Shown piece after piece: positions 29,092 through 37,334 of a DNA stretch of 52,694 nucleotides; positions within the stretch are counted from its first letter, which is position 1; each line of letters begins with the position of its first letter. The notes below the pieces were generated by a model that saw only the letters and a program-made list of their open reading frames with translations, made no database searches and was not told the origin of the DNA. This DNA comes from Thermoleophilia bacterium. GTDB taxonomy: Bacteria; Actinomycetota; Thermoleophilia; Gaiellales; Gaiellaceae. Both the position numbers and the translations under genes were made by a program. The stretch lies in contig JAOUHF010000004.1 of NCBI GenBank assembly GCA_029865325.1, positions 1 through 52,694 of the forward strand, given 5' to 3'.

Positions 29092-30033
29092 TCAGAGGAT
29101 CACCATCGCATCACCGAATGAGTAGAACCGATATCGCTCGTCGACGGCGACGCGATAGATCTCCCGCGCCTCCCCGACGCCAACGAATGCCATGACGAGC
29201 GCGAGCAACGTGGAGCGCGGGAGGTGGAAGTTCGTCAGCAGGGCATCGACACGCCGAAACGTGAAACCCGGCGCGACGAAGAGCGTCGTGCGTCCGCGCA
29301 ACTCTCCACTTCGTGCAACCGTCTCGAGCACACGCACGGTGGTTGTACCCACGGCAAGTACACGGCGAGCGCCGGCGATCCGGCTCCACGTATCCGCGTC
29401 GACCTCGTACCGCTCGCCATGGAGAACGTGCTCCTCCAGGCGGGTTTCCGTGACGGGTCTGAAGGTATCGAGACCCACGTGGAGCGTCACGTGGACGGAC
29501 TCGAGATCAGCGAGCGTGTCCGGTGTGAAATGAAGACCTGCGGTTGGAGCCGCCGCCGACCCCAGCACTCGCGCGTAGACGGTTTGGTACCGCTCTGGAT
29601 CTTCGAGTGGCTCGCGAATGTATGGCGGAAGGGGGGTGTCGCCACTCGGCTCGCCGTCGAGTCGGATGAGCCAGCGTCCGTCGCCGAGCGGTTCGAGGAG
29701 CTCCACCGGGCCGAGCCGCTCTCCCGCGCGCAATCGGCGTGCTGGGCGAGCGAGCGCTTCCCACGTGTCCCCGCCTGCGACGGCTTCGAGGAGGAGGACT
29801 TCCACCGCCCCGCCGGAGGCGCGTCGGAGGCGAAGCCGCGCGGGTACGACGCGGCTGTCGTTGACCACGACGAGCTCGTCGGTGAGGAGCCCTCGGAGAT
29901 CCGAGAAAACCGCGTGCTCGATGGTGGCCGAGTCCCGTCGGTACACCAAGAGCCTCGACGCATCGCGCGGCTCGACGGGATGCTGGGCAATCAGCTCCGC
30001 GGGCAACTCGTAGTCAAGCTCAGCCGTGTCCAT
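29092..30033 (-). CDS. queA: S-adenosylmethionine:tRNA ribosyltransferase-isomerase
   Basis: QueA builds the cyclopentene ring of queuosine on preQ1-tRNA, using SAM as ribosyl donor. The 313-residue chain starts YELPAELIAQHPVEPRDASRLLVY. It includes VVVNDSRVVPARL, TPLPPYIREPLEDPERYQTVYA, GSAAAPTAGLHFT, HVGLDTFRPV and TNFHLPRSTLLALVMAF, all landmarks of the family. It is a little short of the usual 340. It is read with tgt in the common queA-tgt order. The next pathway enzyme, queG, is at 44506-45507. Confidence 0.95.
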   Translation of the reverse strand: MDTAELDYELPAELIAQHPVEPRDASRLLVYRRDSATIEHAVFSDLRGLLTDELVVVNDSRVVPARLRLRRASGGAVEVLLLEAVAGGDTWEALARPARRLRAGERLGPVELLEPLGDGRWLIRLDGEPSGDTPLPPYIREPLEDPERYQTVYARVLGSAAAPTAGLHFTPDTLADLESVHVTLHVGLDTFRPVTETRLEEHVLHGERYEVDADTWSRIAGARRVLAVGTTTVRVLETVARSGELRGRTTLFVAPGFTFRRVDALLTNFHLPRSTLLALVMAFVGVGEAREIYRVAVDERYRFYSFGDAMVIL

Positions 30034-30060
30034 CCGGCGCGGAGAGTAGCCTCGGCGCCC

Positions 30061-30540
30061 ATGGACAGCCTTGCATTGGAACGAGCGAAGCAGCGAATTG
30101 CAGACGCGGCGGCCGGCCGCCCCGAGCCCGCGGCACTTGAAGCTGCGCTCGAACGCTCACGCAGCCAGATCGAGACACTCGCCGTCGCAACGGCCGAGTT
30201 CGAGGCCTCGATCCCCGCTCAGGTCGGAAGCGCAGTTCGGGACGGCCTTCGCGCAGAAGTCCTGCCGGTCGCGCGACACATCGCCGAGATCCGCGGGCTG
30301 CTCAACCAAGCGATCCGCAGACTCGAGCGGCTCGAAGGCCAACTGCTCGCCGAGCGGCACGCTCGTGTGGACGATCTCGCGCTCCTCGTCGATCTCGTGA
30401 GCTCGGGTTGGAAAGGTGTCGACACACGCCTCGAGCGACTCGAGCGCGCCCAAGAAGAGGCGGCCGGATCGCTCATTCGAGTCGAGGCGACCGCGATGAA
30501 CGAAGCGCACGAGCAGGTCGAGCACGCGGCAGCAGCCTGA
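30061..30540 (+). CDS. Hypothetical helical protein
   Basis: This 159-residue protein starts at the ATG at 30061 (MDSLALERAKQRIADAAAG), 27 bases from the divergent queA start. It is almost wholly alpha-helical by composition, with heptads in LNQAIRRLERLEGQLLAERHA and GVDTRLERLERAQEEAAG. No signal peptide, membrane helix or known motif is visible. Third codon positions are strongly G/C, as in its neighbours, which supports this frame over the antisense ORF at 30157-30525. The longer track ORF (29224) runs through queA and is rejected upstream of 30061. Function unknown. Confidence 0.65.
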   Translation: MDSLALERAKQRIADAAAGRPEPAALEAALERSRSQIETLAVATAEFEASIPAQVGSAVRDGLRAEVLPVARHIAEIRGLLNQAIRRLERLEGQLLAERHARVDDLALLVDLVSSGWKGVDTRLERLERAQEEAAGSLIRVEATAMNEAHEQVEHAAAA

Positions 30541-30563
30541 CGCGGGCGACTCGGCACCTGACC

Positions 30564-31964
30564 TTATAGAGCCGGACCAAGCGGGAGTACCAGCCGGAAG
30601 CAGCTTCCGCTTCCAGGCTCCGACTCGAGCTCGATGCGCCCGCCGAGAGCGACCGCCAGCTCTCGTGCGATCGGAAGCCCAAGCCCGGTCCCGTTGACGT
30701 CCTCCGACACGAACGCGTCGAAGATCCGTGCGCGCTCGCGCGGAGCAACGCCAGGCCCTGTGTCGAGAACGTCCACGCGCACGTCACCGTTGTCCGATCC
30801 GAGCGAGAGCTCTATGCGACCGCCGTCGGGAGTCCACCGAAACGCGTTCGAGAGTAAGTTCGTGATGACCTGAAGCACACGGTCGCCGTCGGACACGATG
30901 ACGGGCGGCTCCGACTCAGCGGACAGCTGATAGTCGATCTCCCTCCGTCGCGCCTCCTCCGTGAACGCGCCGTACGCGTGATCGAGAACGCGGTTGAGGT
31001 CGACCTCTTCGCGGCGGACGGTGAACCGGTGAGCCTGCAGCTTCGCGAGATCCAGGACATCGCCGACGAGCCGCTCGAGCCGGTCGGTCTCGGCGACGAC
31101 GATCTCGAGCGAGCTCTCGACCTGTTCGGGCTCCGTGATGATGCCCTCCCGGATCGCCTCCACATGCCCACGGATGGCGGTCAGTGGCGTCCGCAACTCG
31201 TGCGAGACGGACATCAGGAACGAGCGCTTCATCTGTTCCGTCTCGGCGAGCTGCGCCACCATGCCGCGGAAGCGCTCCGTGAGAAGTGACACCTCGTCGC
31301 TTCCACGAGCGGCCGGAATCTCGATGTCGTACCGACCCGCGGCGACGTCCTCGGTGGCGCGTGAGAGAGTGAGGACCGGGTCCGTCAAGCGTCGAGAGAG
31401 CCAGTAGAAGAGCACTCCGGCAAGCGCCACGCCTACGGCGAGCGCGAGCACGAGCCTGCCGACGAGCGTCAGCCATTGCTCCCGCAGCTCAGCGGTGGGC
31501 TTCGCGACGATGAGCCATCCGAACGGGTCGGTTCCCGGTTCGAGCTTGACCGGATAGGCGGCAGCGAGCAGCCCGCGGCTCTCGCCAGGCGGCGTGAATT
31601 CGAACGTCACCTGTCGGTCACCGTCCAGCTCGACATCGCCAAGCGCGCTTCGTGGTACCCGCGTCAGTCCGAACCGCTGCCCGGGAAACGGTGAGGCGCC
31701 GACATAGAAAAGCTCGTCGCCGGTCGCAAGCTCGAGCTTCTCCGCCGCGAACTCGGGCGCCTTTGCACCTTCATCCGTCGAGCGAAGAGCCGATTCCGCA
31801 TACAGCGCGGCGAGACCGGCGGCTTCACGTTCGAGCTCCCGCTCCGACGCGGTGCGCGTGACGTCTTGGAACAGGCGCACGGCAGCGGCGATCGAGACGA
31901 GGCCAAAGACGAGAACGACCACGAGAAAGAGCGCTGTCAAACGGACGCGAAGCGTTCCGAGCAC
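30564..31964 (-). CDS. Membrane sensor histidine kinase (HAMP-HisKA-HATPase)
   Basis: This is a 466-residue kinase starting at a GTG at 31964. Membrane helix 1 is at about residues 8-30, an extracytoplasmic sensor of about 135 residues follows, and helix 2 is at about 168-189. A HAMP region (RRLTDPVLTLSRATEDVAAGRYD) leads to the dimerisation helix with phospho-His255 in SVSHELRTPLTAI. The ATP domain has ITNLLSNAFRWT (N box), LDTGPGVAP (G1) and GTGLGLPIA (G2). It is the third gene of the operon after the secreted protein and the PhoB-type regulator at 31982, its obvious partner. The track's extra 58 residues overlap the regulator. Confidence 0.93.
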   Translation of the reverse strand: MLGTLRVRLTALFLVVVLVFGLVSIAAAVRLFQDVTRTASERELEREAAGLAALYAESALRSTDEGAKAPEFAAEKLELATGDELFYVGASPFPGQRFGLTRVPRSALGDVELDGDRQVTFEFTPPGESRGLLAAAYPVKLEPGTDPFGWLIVAKPTAELREQWLTLVGRLVLALAVGVALAGVLFYWLSRRLTDPVLTLSRATEDVAAGRYDIEIPAARGSDEVSLLTERFRGMVAQLAETEQMKRSFLMSVSHELRTPLTAIRGHVEAIREGIITEPEQVESSLEIVVAETDRLERLVGDVLDLAKLQAHRFTVRREEVDLNRVLDHAYGAFTEEARRREIDYQLSAESEPPVIVSDGDRVLQVITNLLSNAFRWTPDGGRIELSLGSDNGDVRVDVLDTGPGVAPRERARIFDAFVSEDVNGTGLGLPIARELAVALGGRIELESEPGSGSCFRLVLPLGPAL

Positions 31965-31981
31965 GAGTCCAGGGTAGCCCG

Positions 31982-32692
31982 CTAGACGGCTGGGGATGGC
32001 GCGGGAGTCCGCTCGGACGCGACCTTGTAGCCCACGCCCCACACCGTCACGATCGGTGACGCGTCGCCGAGTTTGCGCCGGATCTGCCGGACGTGCACAT
32101 CGACCGTTCGCGTGTCTCCTGCGAACGTGTACCCCCAAACGCGTTCGAGCAACTGGTCTCTGGTCAGGACGATGCCGCGGTGGTCGAGCAACTCCCAGAG
32201 AAGCTCGAACTCCTTGGGTGCGAGGCGGATCTCCTCGTCACCCACGTGCACCTCGCGCTTGCCCGAGTTGATTGCGAGGCTGCCGTGGCGGAGCTCCTCC
32301 GACTCGCCCTTTCGTCGGTCTGGCGCAGCCCTGCGAAGGACACTCTTGACGCGGGCAACGAGCTCGCGCGGGTTGAACGGCTTCGTCATGTAGTCGTCGG
32401 CGCCGACCTCGAGCCCGATGATCTTGTCGATGTCCTCATCGCGCGCGGTGAGCATCAGGATCGGAACGTCGGAGCCCTTTCGAATGCGGCGACAGAGCTC
32501 GACGCCGTCTCCGTCGGGCAGGTTGAGGTCGAGGACGATGAGGGCAGGCGTCCCGCCCGCGAGTTCGATGAGAGCACCTTGCGCGGTCGAGGCGGTCTTG
32601 ACGACATACCCGGCGTTGCGCAGATAGGCGGCGACGAACGATGCGATCGAGGTCTCGTCCTCGACGACGAGGATCGTGTGCGGCGCGGTCAC
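31982..32692 (-). CDS. OmpR/PhoB-family response regulator
   Basis: This 236-residue protein has a canonical receiver: acidic pair in ILVVEDETS, phosphoacceptor Asp55 (LIVLDLNLPDGDG), and TKPF with Lys104. The winged-helix effector follows (LAPKEFELLWELLDHRGIVLTRDQLLERVWGYTFAGDTRTVDVHVRQIRRKLG). It is the partner of the kinase at 30564 and overlaps the upstream secreted-protein gene as ATGA. The tandem 7-base repeats at 33266-33294 have the 11-base period expected for sites of this family, so the operon may control itself. Confidence 0.95.
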   Translation of the reverse strand: MTAPHTILVVEDETSIASFVAAYLRNAGYVVKTASTAQGALIELAGGTPALIVLDLNLPDGDGVELCRRIRKGSDVPILMLTARDEDIDKIIGLEVGADDYMTKPFNPRELVARVKSVLRRAAPDRRKGESEELRHGSLAINSGKREVHVGDEEIRLAPKEFELLWELLDHRGIVLTRDQLLERVWGYTFAGDTRTVDVHVRQIRRKLGDASPIVTVWGVGYKVASERTPAPSPAV

Positions 32693-33228
32693 GACGCTAC
32701 GACTCGCGAAGAACGCTCGCCTGCCGTCGGGCCGAAAACGAAGCGCTCGGGCTCGGTCGGAAGCGGAGCGCAGAGCTGAGGCTCGACCCCACAGTCCGCT
32801 CCGTCAAGGGAGTACACACCTGAGTCCTCGCCTTCGACCTTGGGCTCGCCGTCCAACATGACGACCCCACGCCCTACCGCCTCGACGTCGATGCCGGCCC
32901 CGCGAATCACGACGCGATAGCCCCCGCCGAGCATCCGGAAGCGAAGACCCTGGCCGCGGTAGAGCACCGTTCGCGGGCCGACGCGAGTCTGGGTGAGCTT
33001 CCTGCCGACCACGTATGCCCCGTAGCGGTCGCCTGGAGTGTGATCGGTCACGCGCAGCGTGCCGTTCGAAAGCCGGCCGAGCACGCTCCCGCGGAGGTCA
33101 AGCATCACAACACCTTTACCCCGCTCGACGGACAGCGTTCCCGCGTTGGGCTCGGCGGCGCCGGCAAGGCCGGCGAACGCGGCAAGGGCCGCGGCACCGG
33201 TGCACGAGATGAGGGCAAGCGTCCGCAC
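32689..33228 (-). CDS. Secreted protein of unknown function, upstream of two-component genes
   Basis: This protein has about 179 residues from the GTG at 33228. It begins with a likely signal peptide (RTLALISCTGAAALAAFAGLAGAAEP). The mature part is rich in Gly, Val and Arg with short beta-type repeats (GKGVVMLDLRGSVLGRL, GYRVVIRGAGIDVEAVGRGVVMLDG). Two cysteines near the end (ADCGVEPQLC) may bond. No known domain is recognised. It overlaps the response-regulator start by four bases. As first gene of the operon it may be the signal-binding partner or the main target of the system. The start is uncertain; the track's 244-residue ORF runs through the promoter region. Confidence 0.65.
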   Translation of the reverse strand: MRTLALISCTGAAALAAFAGLAGAAEPNAGTLSVERGKGVVMLDLRGSVLGRLSNGTLRVTDHTPGDRYGAYVVGRKLTQTRVGPRTVLYRGQGLRFRMLGGGYRVVIRGAGIDVEAVGRGVVMLDGEPKVEGEDSGVYSLDGADCGVEPQLCAPLPTEPERFVFGPTAGERSSRVVAS

Positions 33229-33265
33229 TGCTCCAGGGGCAGTATCGACGTCCCGCGTGAGTCGC

Positions 33266-33294
33266 TGATGATTTGGGTGTAAGGAGAGTGTTAG
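33266..33294 (-). promoter_or_regulatory. PHO-box-like triple direct repeat, candidate operator
   Basis: Upstream of the operon the minus strand reads CTAACAC tctc CTTACAC ccaa ATCATCA. These are 7-base units separated by 4 bases, giving an 11-base period. Tandem 7+4 spacing is the hallmark of PhoB/PhoP-family DNA sites. The first two units are near identical and the third is weaker. The array lies 38 bases from the proposed start of the secreted protein and in a locally AT-richer patch, consistent with a promoter. Confidence 0.5.
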
Positions 33295-33400
33295 CTCGCA
33301 CAGGACACGGGGTCCGCGGCGGCGCGGATCGCGTCGGCAAGTCCGCGCTGACGACGCTGCTCGCGCCGCCACTCCTCCGAGCCGTCGCGCGGCGGCCAGA

Positions 33401-34261
33401 TCAGTCGTATGTGTAGAAGCCACGGCCGCTCTTGCGACCGAGGAGGCCGGCGTTCTTCATCGCGACGATGCGCGGTGGCGGTGCCATTCGCGGCTCGCGG
33501 AGCTTCTCGTACAGGGCCTCCGAGGCGTGCACGTGGACGTCGATCCCGACGAGGTCGACGAGCGTGCACGGACCCATCGGCCACCCTGCGCCCGCGGTCA
33601 TCGCGGTGTCGAGGTCGTCGGGCGAGACTCGCGCCTCGTCCAGCACGCGCAGGCAATCGTTCAGGAGTGGGATCAAGACCCGATTGACGACGAAGCCAGG
33701 CGTGTCGTTGCAGCGGATCGGGTGTTTGCCCATTCGCTCACCCACCGCGTACGCCGCCTCCACTGCCTCGTCGGAAGACAGCTCGGCGCGCACGATCTCG
33801 ACGAGCGGCATCAGCGGCGCCGGGTTGAAGAAATGCATCCCGACGACCCGGGCCGGCGCTGCGACGGATGCGGCGATCTCGGTGACGGAGAGCGCAGATG
33901 TGTTCGTCGCAAGAATCGCGTCGTCGCGAACGACTCTGTCGAGCTCGGAGAACAAAGCCAGCTTGTCTCCGAGGTCTTCGACGATCGCCTCGATCACGAG
34001 ATCGCAGTCAGCGAGATCGGCGAGATCGGTCGTGAGCGAGAGCCGGGCGAGAGCGCTCTGTCGATCGTTGGCGCTCATCCGCTCTTTGTCGACCTTGCGT
34101 TGGAGGAAATGCGCGACCCGCCTGTGCGCCTGCTGCCCGAGCTCGTCGGTCACCTCGCGGCCGATCGTCTCGTAACCCGCCTCGATGGCGAGTTGCGCGA
34201 TCCCGGTGCCCATCGAGCCGAGACCGACCACGCCGATCGTCCGTATCTCGGGGGCGGGCAT
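33401..34261 (-). CDS. 3-hydroxyacyl-CoA (3-hydroxybutyryl-CoA) dehydrogenase
   Basis: This is a 286-residue NAD(P)-dependent dehydrogenase. The Rossmann start is IGVVGLGSMGTGIAQLAIEAGYE. Then come DLVIEAIVEDLGDK, ILATNTSALSVTEIA and VVGMHFFNPAPLMPLVEIV with the catalytic His and downstream Glu. The C-terminal domain has DTPGFVVNRVLIPLLND, GAGWPMGPCTLVDLVGIDV and the closing GLLGRKSGRGFYTYD. It has the short, single-domain form (PaaH/Hbd type). The thiolase gene upstream on the same strand suggests beta-oxidation or a short-chain acyl-CoA route. Confidence 0.93.
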   Translation of the reverse strand: MPAPEIRTIGVVGLGSMGTGIAQLAIEAGYETIGREVTDELGQQAHRRVAHFLQRKVDKERMSANDRQSALARLSLTTDLADLADCDLVIEAIVEDLGDKLALFSELDRVVRDDAILATNTSALSVTEIAASVAAPARVVGMHFFNPAPLMPLVEIVRAELSSDEAVEAAYAVGERMGKHPIRCNDTPGFVVNRVLIPLLNDCLRVLDEARVSPDDLDTAMTAGAGWPMGPCTLVDLVGIDVHVHASEALYEKLREPRMAPPPRIVAMKNAGLLGRKSGRGFYTYD

Positions 34262-34309
34262 CGCGCGCGATCCTAGCGACGCTCGACCGGAGACGAGGAG
34301 AAGGTCCGG

Positions 34310-34423
34310 CTACGCGTTGTAGCGACGCCGGCGGTCGGCGTCGTCGATCCGAGAATCGACGCCCGCGACGAGTGCCAACGGGCCCATGACCAAGAGCAAT
34401 ACGAGAAGGATGACACCGAACAT
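34310..34423 (-). CDS. Small 37-residue membrane protein
   Basis: This ORF is too short for the supplied track. It reads MFGVILLVLLLVMGPLALVA and then GVDSRIDDADRRRRYNA: one membrane helix followed by a short charged cytoplasmic tail. The layout (hydrophobic helix, GPLAL, then DSR) matches small membrane proteins I recall from actinobacteria, but I cannot check homologues. A GAGG lies two bases before the ATG, which is close. It sits between the thiolase and the hydroxyacyl-CoA dehydrogenase. The rest of this 246-base spacer holds the palindrome at 34479. Confidence 0.55.
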   Translation of the reverse strand: MFGVILLVLLLVMGPLALVAGVDSRIDDADRRRRYNA

Positions 34424-34478
34424 GTCCTCATGATGCCAATCGCACTTCATCAGCACCAGTCGCTTTTACATTGATATC

Positions 34479-34495
34479 GATCAGTCGATCTGATC
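34479..34495. promoter_or_regulatory. Perfect inverted repeat GATCAG-N5-CTGATC
   Basis: A 17-base palindrome (GATCAG TCGAT CTGATC) sits 13 bases downstream of the thiolase stop, in an AT-richer patch (CATTGATATCGATCAG). No U-run follows it in the thiolase direction. It therefore looks more like a repressor site for the small protein and dehydrogenase genes than a terminator. Binding protein unknown. Confidence 0.4.
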
Positions 34496-34507
34496 GGTAC
34501 TCTGGGC

Positions 34508-35677
34508 TTAGAGACGCTCGACGACGCCTGCGATCGCCTGGCCTTGGCCGATGCACATCGTCGCGATCCCATACTGCGTCTGCCGGCGCTCGAGCTCGTT
34601 CACGAGCGTCGCCGTGATGCGCGCACCCGTGGCTCCGAGCGGATGACCGAGTGAGATTCCTCCACCGTTCGGATTCACGTCGCCCGCCTCCCAGCGTTCG
34701 TGCAGCCCGGTGTCGGCCAGAAACTGGAGCACGACCGATGCGAAGGCCTCATTGACCTCGACCACCGAGATGTCGTCCCACGCAAGGCCGGCCTTGGAAA
34801 GTGCGCGGGAGCAGGCTTCCGGATTCCCGTGCAGCATCCGGTACGGGTCGACACCTGAGAGCCCGAACGAGACGAACCGCCCGCGCGGCTTCAGGCCCAG
34901 GCGCTCCACGGCCTCGCCGCTTGCAAGCAGCATCGCGGCCGAACCGTCGACGATCGAGCTCGAGTTTCCGGCGGTCACGACCCCATCAGGCTTGAAGGCC
35001 GGCTGGAGAGAAGCGAGCTTCTCCGGTGACGTATCCCGTCGTGGCGTCTCGTCAACGGCGAAGAGGACAACTGCTCCTCCAGCTCTGACCTCAACCGGCA
35101 CGATCTCGTTCTCGAACTTGCCCTCGTCGCTGGCGGCAACAGCTCGGCGGTGTGACGCAAGAGAGTAGTCATCGAGCTGCTCTCGCGTCAGCGTCCATTC
35201 TTCGGCAATCACCTCCGCAGAGATCCCCTGCGGCACGATCGGCCAACGCTCACCGATCTTCTCGTTGACGGCGCCCCAGCCAGCTTCGCCGAGGTTCGAG
35301 CCCATCGGCACGCGGGTCATGTGCTCGACGCCCGCCGCGACGACGAGATCGAGGTGACCCGCCTGGACCGCGGACGCGCCGTTGAATGCCGCCTGCAGCG
35401 ACGACCCACACTGACGGTCGACTGTCGTGGCGCACACGGTCTCCGGCCAGCCTGCGACAAGCACGGCGCCCCGCCCGACGTTGAGCGCCTGCTCTCCGAC
35501 CTGGGTCACACAGCCCATCTGAACGTCCTCGATCTCGCCAGGGTCGACGTCGATTCGGTCCAGCAGGCCGTTCAGAACCTGTGCGGCGAGCTCGTCGGCG
35601 CGAATCTCCGAAAGCGAGCCGTTCCGCCTCCCGATCGGTGAGCGGACGGCCTCGACGATGTATGCATCTGTAGCCAT
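34508..35677 (-). CDS. Acetyl-CoA acetyltransferase / 3-ketoacyl-CoA thiolase
   Basis: This 389-residue thiolase starts at the ATG at 35677 (MATDAYIVEAVRSPIGRRNGSL). The acyl-accepting cysteine is Cys90 in TVDRQCGSSLQAAF. The other landmarks are NEAFASVVLQF, NPNGGGISLGHPLGATGAR (catalytic His) and MCIGQGQAIAGVVERL (second Cys). The motif here is CIGQGQA, where most relatives have CxGGGxG. The track's 42 extra upstream residues cross a gene relic and are not part of it. With the dehydrogenase it could run beta-oxidation or its reverse. Confidence 0.93.
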   Translation of the reverse strand: MATDAYIVEAVRSPIGRRNGSLSEIRADELAAQVLNGLLDRIDVDPGEIEDVQMGCVTQVGEQALNVGRGAVLVAGWPETVCATTVDRQCGSSLQAAFNGASAVQAGHLDLVVAAGVEHMTRVPMGSNLGEAGWGAVNEKIGERWPIVPQGISAEVIAEEWTLTREQLDDYSLASHRRAVAASDEGKFENEIVPVEVRAGGAVVLFAVDETPRRDTSPEKLASLQPAFKPDGVVTAGNSSSIVDGSAAMLLASGEAVERLGLKPRGRFVSFGLSGVDPYRMLHGNPEACSRALSKAGLAWDDISVVEVNEAFASVVLQFLADTGLHERWEAGDVNPNGGGISLGHPLGATGARITATLVNELERRQTQYGIATMCIGQGQAIAGVVERL

Positions 35678-35687
35678 CGGCCACAGA

Positions 35688-35868
35688 ATAGAGACGCCGG
35701 ACCCTGAAACGCCTCTTGGCTCACGCCCGCCACCGGTCGGCGAACGCCAGCCCCGAGCCGGCGGCGAGATCTTTTTCGGTGACGAACGTCTGCGGCCCGT
35801 CACCGACGACCTGGTACGCGATCGCCACGGCGCAGCCCCCGGGCGTCGCGAGCGCCCGGCACGTCCAT
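35688..35868 (-). pseudogene. Probable relic of an alpha/beta-hydrolase-type adenylate cyclase gene
   Basis: The 219-base spacer between the thiolase and the aldehyde dehydrogenase contains minus-strand pieces of one family. MDVPGARDAR (ATG at 35868) and, in a second frame, VAIAYQVVGDGP resemble the start of proteins with an N-terminal alpha/beta hydrolase and a regulatory or cyclase domain (I recall MDVPETRYARSG...IAYQVVGDGP). Next in frame comes VTEKDLAAGSGLAFADR, then in a third frame GGREPRGVSGSG. Together these resemble the C-terminal close of class III cyclases (VKDLVAGSGIEFEDRG.HELKGVPG). The middle of the gene is gone and two frameshifts are present. The family match is from memory. 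Confidence 0.5.
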
Positions 35869-35896
35869 CCGCAAGGGTCCCATCTAGACTCCCGCC

Positions 35897-37324
35897 ATGG
35901 CGACGACCGCAATGGAGCGGAAGCTGCTCATAGGGGGAGAGTGGGTCGAGACAGGCGAATGGTTCGATGTTTCCTCGCCGTACGACGGCTCGCCCGTCGG
36001 CCGAGTGGCAAGGGCGGGAGGGGCTGAGACCCGACGGGCGCTCGACGCCGCCGAAAACGCCATGCGAGAGCCGATGCCCGCGTATGAGCGGGCCGCGATC
36101 CTCGACCGCGTTGCCGCGCTACTCGCGGAGCGCGCCGACGAAGCGGCGCGGACCATCTCTGCCGAGGCCGGCAAACCCCTGAAAGCAGCCCGGGTCGAAG
36201 CGGCACGAGCCGTCTCGACCTACACGATGTCTGCCGTCGAGGCCCGCAAGCTCGTAGGTGACGCCGTCCCCATGGACGCATCGCAGGCCGGAGCGGGAAA
36301 GCTCGCGCTTACGCTCCGGGTGCCCATCGGCATCGTCGGTGCGATCTCGCCGTTCAACTTCCCGCTCAACCTCGTCGCGCACAAGATCGCCCCGGCGCTG
36401 GCCGCTGGCTGTGCAGTCGTCCTGAAGCCAGCGTCGCAGACCCCACTCTCCGCGCTCTTGCTCGCTGAGCTCGAGACGGAGGCGGGGCTTCCGCCGGGCT
36501 GGCTCAACATCGTCTGCGGCCCGGCAGCGGAGATCGGCGACGTGCTGGTCGAAGACGAACGCGTGAAGCTGATCACGTTCACGGGCTCAGGCCCAGTCGG
36601 CTGGAAGCTCCGCGAGCGCGCTCCCCGCAAGCGGGTCAATCTGGAGCTCGGCAATGCGACACCGGTCATCGTCGCTTCCGACGCCGACCTGGATGACGTC
36701 GCAATCCGACTCGCGGCGAACGCATTCTCGTTCGCCGGACAGAGCTGCATCTCGGTGCAGCGCATCTACGTCGAGCGCGACTCTTACGACGCTTTCCTCG
36801 AGCGCTTTCTCCCTCGAGTCGAGGCACTCCGCGTCGGCGACCCTGCGGAGGAAGACACGGATGTCGGCCCCCTGATCGCAACGTCCGAGCGCGACCGGGT
36901 GCTTTCGTGGATCGAGGATGCGAGGGCGCGTGGCGCCAGTGTCCTGACAGGCGGCACGCTCGACGGCGAGCTCCTTCGCCCCACAGTAATCGCCGACGTG
37001 CCGGCCGACGCGAAGGTGTCGTGCGACGAGGTCTTTGGTCCTCTCTGCGTTGTCACGCCCTACGACACACTCGATGAGGCGATCGCACTCGCGAACGGCA
37101 CGCGCTTCGGGCTTCAGGCGGGCGTCTTCACGAACAACGTGCGGTCCGCACTCCACGCAGCACGCGAGCTCGAGTTCGGTGGAGTGACAGTGAACGAGGC
37201 GCCGACGTTCCGCGCCGACCAGATGCCGTACGGCGGCGTGAAGGATTCCGGCAACACCCGTGAGGGACCTGCCTACGCGATCCGCGAGATGACCGAAGAG
37301 CGGCTCGTCGTCTTGCAGCTCTAG
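35897..37324 (+). CDS. NAD(P)-dependent aldehyde dehydrogenase
   Basis: This 475-residue ALDH-superfamily enzyme shows LRVPIGIVGAISPFNFPLNLVAHKIAPALAAGCAVVLKPA (cofactor fold), the FTGSGPVGWKL loop, the general-base Glu in VNLELGNATPVIV and the catalytic Cys in FAGQSCISVQRI. DEVFGPLCVV and the closing FGGVTVNEAPTFRADQMPYGGVKDSG follow. The Glu motif reads LELGNATP rather than the common LELGGKSP. That form occurs in lactaldehyde, phosphonoacetaldehyde or GAPN-like members, so the substrate is open. It is transcribed away from the thiolase. Confidence 0.93.
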   Translation: MATTAMERKLLIGGEWVETGEWFDVSSPYDGSPVGRVARAGGAETRRALDAAENAMREPMPAYERAAILDRVAALLAERADEAARTISAEAGKPLKAARVEAARAVSTYTMSAVEARKLVGDAVPMDASQAGAGKLALTLRVPIGIVGAISPFNFPLNLVAHKIAPALAAGCAVVLKPASQTPLSALLLAELETEAGLPPGWLNIVCGPAAEIGDVLVEDERVKLITFTGSGPVGWKLRERAPRKRVNLELGNATPVIVASDADLDDVAIRLAANAFSFAGQSCISVQRIYVERDSYDAFLERFLPRVEALRVGDPAEEDTDVGPLIATSERDRVLSWIEDARARGASVLTGGTLDGELLRPTVIADVPADAKVSCDEVFGPLCVVTPYDTLDEAIALANGTRFGLQAGVFTNNVRSALHAARELEFGGVTVNEAPTFRADQMPYGGVKDSGNTREGPAYAIREMTEERLVVLQL

Positions 37325-37334
37325 GCTTTTCGAG

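Noticed and set aside
30157-30525. Minus-strand ORF opposite the helical protein at 30061
   Set aside because: The plus frame has better third-position GC and a heptad pattern; the minus product looks like antisense of a Glu/Arg-rich protein.
35678-35803. 42-residue upstream extension of the thiolase
   Set aside because: It runs through the cyclase relic, and the thiolase family starts at the ATG at 35677.
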